NCBI GenBank assembly: GCA_949358305.1
Contig: OX442314.1
Location: forward strand, 30,675,118-30,739,117
DNA length: 64,000 bases
Origin: Strigamia acuminata
Taxonomy: Eukaryota; Arthropoda; Chilopoda; Geophilomorpha; Linotaeniidae
Reading direction: 5' to 3'
Position numbers and translations under genes: made by a program. Positions 55,095 through 64,000 of the stretch are shown here, in pieces; position 1 is the first letter of the stretch, and each line of letters opens with the position of its first letter. The notes under the pieces were generated by a model. The model saw only the letters and a list, made by a program, of their open reading frames with translations. It had not been told where the DNA came from and did not search any database.

Positions 55095-55377
55095 TTTACC
55101 CAAACAGAAATAAAAGAATGCAGTAATGCAGTCGTTTTAATTGTTCTTAAGTTACAAGATGAATATGTGAAAAATGATATTGTATGCTTACCACAAATAT
55201 CCCACATAAAACTACGAAATTTAGCAAAAATTAGCCACAGTGATAATGTTTCTGTGCAAATATTTTCTCGACTAATCTTTGTTTTTATGTTATGCAAAGT
55301 AATTTGCATCCTGCATCCTTATTGTTTAGTTTATTTAGTGCAAAAACTTCATTTCTTTAATGGTAATTACAAATATA

Positions 55378-56041
55378 CAGGGTGGTTCAGAAAGTCTGGT
55401 TCACAGTAAATAAATCCCAAACCGTTTTAGATGTTGATTTAGCAAAATGATTGTAAGGGTAGTAGTTTGGGGGAAATCCAATTATGACATCCAACTTGAC
55501 CTCAGAGGTCATCTTCAAGGTCATCCATCATGTAACTCGAGAACCGTGGCAGATAGAGAGAAAAGGTGAATTAGAAAGTTGTAGAGGACCATCTAATTAG
55601 TCTAGAACTGTTCTTAAAAAAATTATCTCTTACTGAAAAGTTTTCAGACAAAAAGGTTTGAAATGTTCGTCTACTCAGCTGTGTAACCTAAAACTATCAT
55701 GTTGGAATGTATTTCCAAAATAAATTATTTCCTTTCTTTTGGGTTTCCTCTCGTCCACTTACAAGTATGACCCAATAAAGTGTCCTAATTAAGGATTATT
55801 TTAAGAACACTTCTAGACTAATTAGATGGTCCTCTACAACTTTCTAATTTACTTTTTCTCTCTATCTGTCACGGTTCTCGAGTTACTATATGGATGGCCT
55901 TGAAGATGACCTCTGAGGTCAAGTTGGATGTCATAATTGGATTTTCCCCAAACTACTACCCTTTACAATCCTTTTGCTAAATCAACATTTAAAATGGTTT
56001 GGGAATTATTTACTATGAACCAGACTTTCTGAACCACCCTG
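55378..56041. mobile_element. MITE of the CAGGGTGGTTCAGAAAG family, complete
   Basis: 664 bp with inverted arms of about 250 bp. A TA precedes the left end. The GRP-7 upstream region shows the same flank (AATTACAAATATA then CTTTTAATGT) without it. A half copy is at 17,411-17,916. Confidence 0.8.
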
Positions 56042-56177
56042 TGTATCTTTTAATGTGTTTTTTACAAAAAAAAATTTTAGAATATTTTTGTGAGTACCTT
56101 ACATCTATACTCTAGTCAAATTAACCATTTTTATTTCAGGATGTAAAACTAGTTTAGCATTCCTACTGCGAAATATC

Positions 56178-56280
56178 CTGGATTGGGATCCGGGCTATCG
56201 CATTTCAAATGCAATTATCAAATAATTACCAGGAATGCAATACAGAGTCTTATGATTTCAGCTATCAATATAACGACTCC
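56178..56280 (+). promoter_or_regulatory. GRP promoter block of GRP-8
   Basis: Imperfect inverted repeat CTGGATTGGGATCCGG, GCTATCGCATTTCAAATGCA, CAGGAATGCAATACAGAGTC and TATA-like AATATAA at 56267-56273, 59 bp before the ATG. Confidence 0.7.
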
Positions 56281-56331
56281 TCCAGACCCAAACTCAACTC
56301 GAAGCGAATCGCAACGAGCAAGGCAACCACC

Positions 56332-56488
56332 ATGAATGTGAGTTTTAATATCTAATACCAACTAGTGTTAAAAATTCACTCAATTTTAGAAATTTATTCT
56401 CATCCTTATTCTGGGCGTGATCGTCGCTGTACACTCAAAACACCACAAAAAAAAAGGCACAAAAGGAGTTGCAGCAAGATACGGTGGC

Positions 56489-56520
<32 letters not shown>

Positions 56521-56920
56521 TGGCGGTGGCGGTGGCGGTGGCGGTGGCGGTGGAGGCTTTGGTGGAGGCGCTGGCGGCTTTGGTGGAGGCTCTGGTGGCG
56601 GCTCTGGTGGCGCTGGCGGCTTTGGTGGACGCCCTGGTGGCGCTGGAGGCTCTGGTGGAGGCTATGGTGGCGCTGGCGGCTTTGGTGGAAGCTCTGGTGG
56701 CGCTGGCGGCTTTGGTGGACGCCCTGGTGGCGCTGGAGGCTCTGGTGGAGGCTATGGTGGCGCTGGCGGCTATGGTGGAGCCTCTGGTGGCGCTGGCGGC
56801 TTTGGTGGACGCCCTGGTGGCGCTGGAGGCTCTGGTGGAGCTGGCGGCTCCGGCTCTGTTGTACACGGATATGGGTATGGAAAACAAGGATATGGATATG
56901 GAGGTAAAAGACGTCGTTAA
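56332..56920 (+). CDS. GRP-8: secreted Gly-rich protein with GGAGGFGG repeats
   Basis: Exon 1 is ATGAAT (56332-56337) and exon 2 is 56390-56920, giving 178 residues. The signal peptide is MNKFILILILGVIVAVHS. The linker is KHHKKKGTKGVAARY. About 24 Gly follow, then three copies of a roughly 27-residue unit built from GGAGGFGGRPGGAGGSGGGY, and a tail VHGYGYGKQGYGYGGKRRR. The KPC/NC module of GRP-5, 6 and 7 is absent, so the protein has no Cys after the signal peptide. Arg-Pro in each repeat unit is unique to this member. Confidence 0.78.
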
Positions 56921-57231
56921 TTCAGCACCCAACTAACCACTTCCAAAGCCGCAAGCAGAAGCATTAATGAAACCCTTTTCCATTTTTCAAAAATCAACTT
57001 ATAAACAAGGAAATAATGTTTTTTCTTCTTGTATATTATATTCGTACGGTAATATAGTTTACTATATGTATTGTAAAATTAAATATTTGAATTATAATGT
57101 CATTTTTAAAGAGGAAAGTCGCAAAAATTTTAACATTAATTAAAAAACATCAAATTATCATGCAAAAAAAATATTTTTGAGAATAGTTTAAAACAAGCTG
57201 GGATTTGTAATGCAGGGAAGCATTACATATT
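56921..57231. other. GRP-8 3' region
   Basis: AT-rich, homologous to the 3' flanks of GRP-6 and GRP-7 until about 57,195, where an insertion begins. No gene. Confidence 0.6.
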
Positions 57232-57757
57232 AGACTTCTAAACCCTGTCCTTTTGTCCCTAAATAAAACACCGAAATAAAAGAAAAGTAATTTAAAAAAA
57301 AAAAAAATTTTTTTTTTTTGCCAATATAAAGCAACAACAAACAAAATCCCACCAAAATTTGAAATGATATGCTGCGGAATTGTTGCATCCGGGGTTTGCT
57401 ACAATCGGGAAATAAATCGCGCGGAAAACGTATCGCAACGTATGGCTCACGGGATCCGCCAGGTGGCGCTAGTACAATGTTACAACTTCCTGTGCAGGAC
57501 GGAAGTAGTATTATTAGACGGCTAAAAGTGCACTAAAACCGGTTTATTAATTCAACCGGAGGTCCGAGAAATCTGAAAATACCTTACAATACTAATATAA
57601 GCATGCTGAATTTAATGCCGTTGTCCGTTTTGCTCTAGCTGCTATAGTTTTTGCGGAATCGTTGACGACGGACGGACGGACGAACGGACGGACGGACGGA
57701 CAGACAGACAGAACCGTTTCATGAGACTTTCTAAACATCAGGTTTAGAAGTCTAAAA
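57232..57757. mobile_element. Small DNA transposon with TTAGACTTCTAAAC ends
   Basis: TTAGACTTCTAAACCCTG near 57,231 and CAGGTTTAGAAGTCTAAA near 57,740 are inverted. A GACGGACGGACGGAC microsatellite lies near the right end. The flanking GRP 3' sequence resumes after it. Target duplication unclear. Confidence 0.55.
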
Positions 57758-58237
57758 CTTGGTTTTTTCTGCTTGTTTTTTAAAAAAAAAGGTAAAGATT
57801 GTATTAAATAATTAGAAATTAAAAGTTAAATGCTGAAATTAGCTGTTCACTCGCAAGTGTTGCTGGTCAAAATCTTGAAAATAATTTCTTTTCACCTGTG
57901 CACTTTTTTCATTAAATGTTGCGATAAAGTTGTCATTTCTGAGTTAGCTTCATCTCGCTACAGAGTGGTCAAGATTCCAAGTTCTCCTGTCGGTTACTCA
58001 ATTTTAATTCTTTTTGGCTACTAGATGTGATGTTTCTGTTCGATCTGTGTTATTTTCACTGCATAGCGAAGTCTGCGCCATCTACCTTCTAATATCTACC
58101 ATCTATACGTATTTGTCATTGAATTAACTAAATATTTTAGATTATTCGGTGTTGTCCTTAGCATGGGTACGTGCATTATTTGGTGAAATTCAAACATTGG
58201 AACATTAATTTCATCTCTAAATGGAAGAAGAATAATA

Positions 58238-59458
58238 CAGGGTGGAACAAAAGTCTGTTCCCCTCAAATATTTCCTCAGGAATTGCATCTAGGACAACTT
58301 TGATGAAGCAATCGTATAGGAAGTTGGGTGAGTGCAATCCAATGATGTCATCAAATTTGACCTTGACGGCTATTTTCAAGGATATTCACTTGCTAACTTC
58401 TAAACCAATCAGGTTAGAGCAAAAAAGTCAATTACAAAGTTGTAGAGCACCATCAAATTAGTACTATTCAACTTATCTTAGTCATCTTAAGTTAAATGTT
58501 TTCCTTTTAAAAAGGAGACAAATCAGCTGAAATAAAGCCAGCCATTGTGACAAAACTTAAATTTCTATCACAAAAATACTGAATTACTTAAATAAACGTA
58601 TTCAAATGTGCATCATTATGCAAGTAAACAAGAAAAACCACTGCCTTTTTTTAATGCCTCAATAATTATTTTATCACAAGATTAACCCTTGGCTATACGG
58701 ATTTATGAACAAGCTTTTTCTTGAATAGGAAAATTTTTTTTCCTACGAATTTTTTTTGTTGAAAATTTGTGACTTTGTTGATCGGATAATAAAGTAAATC
58801 TCGGGTGAAATTTGTAATAATTCATCATTTATTTAATTAAATATTCAACTTGGAAATTTTCTGCCCCTTAAAACTCCAGCATAACTTTTAAGCTGGCTTT
58901 GCTGTATTTGTAAACAGCGCTTCAGTGAACAGCTTTTCGCATTTACCAGTAGTGATTAAAACCACCTCCAGATGGCTCAAATCTATTTATTTTTATTGTT
59001 TAGGCATTACGTTCTCAATAAAATTAGTTCCGAACTAAAAACAAACTACATGGCGCTTTAACCAATCGACTTAAAAATTGTCCATAAATCCGTAATGGCT
59101 AAACCAGAACGGCACATTTTATCCTTATGCCTCCGAGGGTTAAAAAATTTCACTTTGCTAATTTTTTTTCTGATTTGTCTCCTTTTTAAAAAGAAAACAT
59201 TTAACTTAAGATGACTAAGATAATTTGGATAGTACTAATTTGATGATGCTCTACAACTTTGTAATTGACTTTTTTGCTCTAACCTGATTGGTTTAGAAGT
59301 TAGCAAGTGAATAACCTTGAAAATGGCCTTCAAGGTCAAATTTGATGACATCATTGGATTGCTCTCACCAAACTTCCTATACGATCGCTTCATTAAAGTT
59401 GGCCTAGGTGCAATTGCTGAGGAAATATTTGAGGGGAACAGACTTTTGTTCCACCCTG
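58238..59458. mobile_element. MITE of the CAGGGTGGAACAAAAG family, copy 2
   Basis: TA flanks at 58236-58237 and 59459-59460. After removal of the nested piggyBac-type insert plus its 4-bp duplication it is 764 bp, the same as copy 1. Confidence 0.85.
58686..59138. mobile_element. Non-autonomous piggyBac-type element nested in the MITE
   Basis: Ends CCCTTGGC and TCCGAGGG are flanked by TTAA (58682-58685, 59139-59142), the piggyBac target. It is 453 bp and has no coding capacity. Confidence 0.8.
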
Positions 59459-59460
59459 TA

Positions 59461-60280
59461 TATTGCTTGAGAATGTGGTGAAACAAATACAGAATTTTGT
59501 GTAACAACTGCAATAGTCGGCATCAAAATTGGACTTGCAACTAAAAAACCTGTAGTGGTCTCAAACTTTTTTCCACCACTGTATGTTGTTATAATGACTG
59601 CATAATAATATTTACTAAAACTGACGAATATGTGTATTCTTTACTCACAACGACAATAATTAACGAATACAAAATGTGCCCAAATTTTGAGAGATTCATC
59701 CACTTTGAGGTTGCTGGCGTTTAATTTGTGCTTTTCAATTCGAATAACAATAATTTGATATTTTTAACGCCCAATTAATGTTAAATGTAATTTTTGATAC
59801 AATTTAATAATAATAATATAAAATAATAATTCTAACTACAGTTCGCGCCTGGTATCTTGATGCTAAATTCGTACTGCGCATCCCATTCTGCGCAAACGAT
59901 TTTCTAATTCCAGCAGTATTAAGCCTAATATTAGGCCCCAAAATGCTAAAATAAAGTAAATAAATATCAAAATATTTTTGTTTATTTATTATTTACCGGT
60001 ATTTATTATTTATTTATTTATTTATTTATCACGATACCAGGCGCAAACTGTAGGTTTTATAAGTCTAGAACTAAAACCTCGACTAAAACTAATCCGTATG
60101 CACTAAATCTAACGCCCGCCATTCGTCGACGACCACTGTTCGTTTGATCGAATCACGGCGTATAAACGCAATCACAAATCCTGAAAATTATACATACCGG
60201 TATATCAGCGGCAGTGTATTCCTTACATCAATAACGTGGACAATTCAAGTGATTAAATTTAAAACACAACTAGCTTTAAA
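59461..60280. other. Intergenic, upstream of the BTB gene
   Basis: AT-rich with TTTATTTATT runs near 59,980-60,030. An interrupted inverted pair (ACAGTTCGCGCCTGGTATC at about 59,838 and GATACCAGGCGCAAACTGT at about 60,033) frames a small foldback or MITE. Nothing else is seen. Confidence 0.5.
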
Positions 60281-61894
60281 ATGACAACAGCTAATACGAA
60301 TCAAGCCCAAAGATGTCGCCAACTCATTGCTATTCGGTACAATTCGCGAGATGAAGAAAAACCCGACACCGTTGTGTTAAACTGCAAGAACGGTGGACGG
60401 GTACTAGCCGATAAATGGTTATTGGTTGCCGGAAGTGATTATTTCCGTGGCATGTTCAAGCACGGCAACATCGAGAACGAAACCAACATTGTTTCATTCC
60501 CAGACACATCTTCCGAAGCGATGGAAATCATCATTAAATTCCTCTACGCGCAAGATGTTCCGCTTCTTCCACAAATTCCAGACAATGTATTGCGAGAAAC
60601 CCTCATAGCCACCAACATGATGCTCTTGAACGAACTATTTGACAACTATTGGATCGAATAAACAAACACGGTGACTGTAAACAACTTTGTCAACATTTGG
60701 CAATTGGCGGAACTGTTCAACAAACACGAAGTGATCGAAAACGTCCGACAGTTCGTTTCCCATCACACGAAACTCATCTCCGACACCGACGAACTTGGCA
60801 AAATCACAGCCGAACAAATGGCAAGTTTATCTTAAATGCAGAAATGCAATAATTCCGGCGACTTTATTGCGTTCAACTTAAACTGGATTATCAAGTCACC
60901 TGGGTTGGAATGCAAGACCGCACGTCTCCAGACTTACACATCACAGTGCCGTATAGACAAATTGTCGGACTATTCGCTTCGCCAACTATTATCATCCGAC
61001 GTTGTCGCTGAATCGGCAGAAATTTACGGCGCAGTAAGCAAAGCAGTTGCTCCGAGGTGGTTAACTGCGACATCGAGGCGAGTCGAACTAAACGCCTTTG
61101 AAGTAATAAGCGGAAACTGCTTCCATAAATATTCTTATTTAAACCACGAGGAGTGGCAATGTAAGGACGCTTGGGATCACATCAGCACAGCATCGAACTG
61201 GTATCTGGTTATTTCGGCAAAAAGAAAAGTTATTTACTTTATCCGAAATCGCTCTGGAATTCAAGCAATTGATGCGTGCACGGGTCAGAAACTCGACCAA
61301 CCCGAAAACGTTGCTGTGCATAACAGTGATAACGTTGCATTCGAAACCGAAAATAGTTTGGAGTTCTATTTTAGACGGACACCTTCCAGTTATTCGAAGT
61401 TTGATTATTACGAAATGGAATGGAGTGTCACTCATTTCGATAATGATATTTCGAATTTCAAACGTTTGCTTTTAGCAACCGAAGATGGGAGGTTTTATTT
61501 CGACGTGAACGAGTTGCACATAAAGCTCGTTAACTGGGTGTCTGACACTTGCGAAACGAAGGAGAAATTACCGGGCAATTGGCAAAGCGTTCGGTGTAAA
61601 AGCCGCGTTGTAAATCGTTCTGAAAAGTTGATTTTTGTTCAACAAATCCCAAATCGCAGTTTGTTAATTTACGACATCGAAAGTGATTGCTGGAGTGTTG
61701 TTTCATCGCCGAATGTCGATGGTCACGTGTTCTTGTATGTCCCTTACGACGACGACTGCCTCATATTCACAAAAACAGACGTGGCGTACAATGTGTATTC
61801 GTTAAACACGATGACCAAAGTGAATGAATACAAGAAACCAACAAAATTTGAAGGGCGCATCCATTTTGACGTTAGTGTTGAACAGCAGAACTGA
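60281..61894 (+). pseudogene. BTB/BACK (Kelch-like type) gene interrupted by two in-frame TAA codons
   Basis: The frame from ATG 60281 encodes a BTB domain (VLADKWLLVAGSDYFRGMF, FPDTSSEAMEIIIKFLYA). It then meets TAA at 60659-60661 and continues in the same frame with a typical BACK start (NFVNIWQLAELFNKHEVIE). It meets TAA again at 60833-60835 and continues with ATG 60836 for 352 residues (RQLLSSDVVAESAEIYGAV, then a beta-rich region in place of clear Kelch repeats). No indel or intron is present over 1,614 nt. The simplest reading is a young single-exon pseudogene. Stop readthrough or separate short proteins are alternatives. BTB/BACK proteins usually act as Cullin-3 adaptors. Confidence 0.75.
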
Positions 61895-62382
61895 ACTCGT
61901 CTTCTGTACTTTTTGTACTTCAATGAAAGAAAAAAAATACTGCGAGAATAAAACTTTTAAAACATATTTCAACACGTACAATACTAGTACGGTAATAATA
62001 ATTCCATTAACTTATACTCCTTCATGACATATTGACGTCTGAAGACAGGCGTATTTGCGTAATGAATGTAATTGATGAATGTAAATAAATGTAAACAAAT
62101 AAAATAAATGTAAATTTTAAATCGTGCTAAGTGATTTCATTGATGTTAGTGTTGTTTCAGAAAAAAACTTTTTGGTTTTTTTTCTTCATATTTTTTTCTT
62201 TGCTTCTTTTATGACTAGACCTTGCTTGTATTCATCCTCTCGTGGATTTGCTTCAGTTTTTCTTCACCCAATTTGGGATAATAAAACAATAACAACATTT
62301 ATTCATTCAATAATAAATTTTTTTACTGTTCTTTAATAAATGCTACAAGGATTATCTAGCAATTGTTTATACATGTCTCTTC

Positions 62383-62451
62383 AGACAAATTATCAGACTA
62401 TTCGCTTCGCCAACTATTATCGTCTGATATTGTTGCTAATTCAGCTGTATG
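62383..62451 (+). pseudogene. Small second copy of part of the BTB gene
   Basis: About 70 bp matches 60,954-61,022, with GACTATTCGCTTCGCCAACT identical, but neighbouring sequence does not match. Its codons are no longer part of a long frame. Confidence 0.6.
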
Positions 62452-62805
62452 CCACCTACAAAACCTCTGGAAATAAGTCATTGAGCTTGTAAGCTTAATC
62501 AGGATTAAAATGAGTGTCGAACCTTAGGTGTTTTCGCATGTAGTATTCAAAAATCAAGTAATATTGACAAATAAACAGAAATAAATAAATAAATAAATAA
62601 ATATATATTGTGTGGAATGTGCTAACAAATAACAATAAACCGTAGTTCATAGTGCAGGAGGGATGGTGGTCAACAGAATTATTTTAATACTACTATTTTA
62701 ATAATACGGAGAAAAAAAGATTAGACAAATTGTACTAACTGACGTAGGGAGAAACAATGTTCCCCAATTTGCACTGTAGGAAATCAAACATATCGTGAGA
62801 TAATA

Positions 62806-63909
62806 GTGAGTTTGCGGTTTGCAATTATTCCTTATAATTATGAGTTACAAGCTCATAATTATAATTACAGACGAAACTCTTTATAACGAATCGCGATATA
62901 ACGAATTATCGCTATAACGAATTATTGAAAATGACTTGGTTGGCCAGCCATAGAACACCATGTTAAATATATTCGTTATAACGAATTTCGATATAACGAA
63001 TTATTCGTTATAACGAACAGGTTTTCAGGTACACTGTAATACCAACAAGCCCTCGTTATAACGAATTTTCAAAACTGATCACTTGACTGCCCATGTTAGG
63101 AACACATTTAGAAAAAATGAAAAAATTTGTGTTTTAAAATGGCTGCCAAATGAAAAGAAATTTTGATTTAGGACAAGTTGAACATTTTTAATGCCATTAA
63201 CAATGGCAAGAAGCTACCAATTGTAGCAGTTGAGTTTAATTTGTCCCGTTTTAACAATTTCAACAGTTTTTAAGAATCGGGATAAAATTAACATGATTTT
63301 ATGAATAAATAATGTTGTTTATGATAAAATTTTATTTTTTTCAGCTAATTCGTTTTAACGAATTCTCGTTATAACGAATCGATTTGTCCGGTCCCTTGCG
63401 ATTCGTTATAAAGAGTTTCGACTGTATAATTCCTTCTTGGAATAGGCGTTTGCGCTACAACAAATATTTTATAAATTATACTTATAAATACCATGTGAAC
63501 AGTACAAATCCTTTGCATATAATGGTAGAACAAATCCATATGCAAAAGAAAATAAAAATCTGTATTTTTACTAATTTGACATTTTTCAGACATAAAATTG
63601 TCTTCCAGTTTGTTTATTTGCTTACCTGGAATGATTTTAGTTGTTTCTATCCTTTGATGGCAGAAAGAAATTGTGATTGAGGCTGAATGTTGAAACAGGT
63701 CAGGCAGCCATTTTGAATTTCCATCAGCACCATCGGCGCCATTTGCAATAGTGGGTGGAGCTTCAAATAGTGTTTAGCGATCTGATTGGCTCCCATATTT
63801 TTTAAAATAGTGTAAAAGTTGAGGAGTTACGTTATGTTATAAGTCCATTTTTATAATTATGAGCTTGTAACTCATAATTATAAGGAATAATTGGCAACCG
63901 CAAACTCAC
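62806..63909. mobile_element. MITE of the GTGAGTTTGCGGTT family, copy 2
   Basis: TA flanks at 62804-62805 and 63910-63911. Its interior matches copy 1 (33,019-33,541) apart from a nested insertion at 62868-63424. Confidence 0.8.
62868..63424. mobile_element. Pogo/Tigger-like MITE nested in the other MITE
   Basis: Termini CAGACGAAACTCTTTATAAC and GTTATAAAGAGTTTCGACTG are flanked by TA (62866-62867, 63425-63426). The interior has repeated ATAACGAATT motifs typical of this group. It is 557 bp with no transposase. Confidence 0.78.
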
Positions 63910-64000
63910 TAGTAACAAGTCGACGCTGTTGTTTTAAGTTTGTATCACCTTTGATCCAATATGCAAATCACGAATAAGAATCTCCACCACCAGAGGGAGG

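Noticed and set aside
60836-61894. Independent 352-codon gene beginning at ATG 60836
   Set aside because: It is in the same frame as the upstream BTB and BACK parts, separated only by TAA codons, so it is better read as the rest of one interrupted gene.

Overview
The window is an AT-rich, repeat-laden animal genome, most likely an arthropod or a close relative. It has GT-AG introns of about 50-100 bp, Tc1/mariner, hAT, piggyBac, BEL/Pao and Gypsy elements, and two genes of motile-cilia axonemes. Axonemal genes argue for a lineage that keeps flagellated sperm or motile cilia, so nematodes and mites are unlikely. I cannot name the species.

Left part (1-13,045). A probable LTR end and an A/T minisatellite are followed by the first exon of an outer-arm dynein intermediate chain gene (Dnai2, minus strand). 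It is head-to-head with a complete 16-exon Ccdc40 gene (2,688-10,550, 1,012 codons). The roughly 315 bp between them carries two near-consensus RFX X-boxes, one beside each gene, which suggests a shared ciliary promoter. Several introns hold their own private AT-rich minisatellite, and one holds a degenerate Tc1-like transposon with 400-bp inverted repeats. A second, unrecognised 5-exon gene lies at 10,745-13,045.

Middle and right part (14,100-57,000). This is a same-strand cluster of eight related genes (here GRP-1 to GRP-8) for secreted glycine-rich proteins. Every member starts with the same tiny coding exon (ATG plus one Asn codon, 6 nt), then a 60-70 bp intron, then one exon with the rest of the signal peptide and the whole repeat protein. 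All share an upstream block, usually with a TATA-like box. Members differ in chemistry: Gly/Ser (GRP-5, 6, 7), Gly/Arg/Lys (GRP-2), acidic Ser-Asp/Glu plus Pro-Gly-Tyr (GRP-3), and mixed Gly (GRP-1, 8). GRP-6 is a giant of 2,253 codons with hierarchical repeats. GRP-4 is a pseudogene with a promoter deletion and a frameshift. A two-gene unit (GRP-3 + GRP-5) was duplicated to give GRP-4 + GRP-6.

The cluster has been broken up by transposons. A very recent BEL/Pao element (identical LTRs, CAAAG target duplication, tRNA-Phe primer site) sits inside an older related solo LTR (TTATG duplication). A Gypsy element has an A AAA AAC frameshift site and a truncated 3' end. There are also many MITEs, several nested in one another, with paralogous empty sites inside the window. 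A BTB/BACK gene with two in-frame stops, carried on a segment of about 4 kb, interrupts the 3' flank of GRP-8.

The most novel item is the GRP cluster: a split-start secreted protein family with complementary charges, which could be a silk, glue, cuticle or antimicrobial system. That role is inference.
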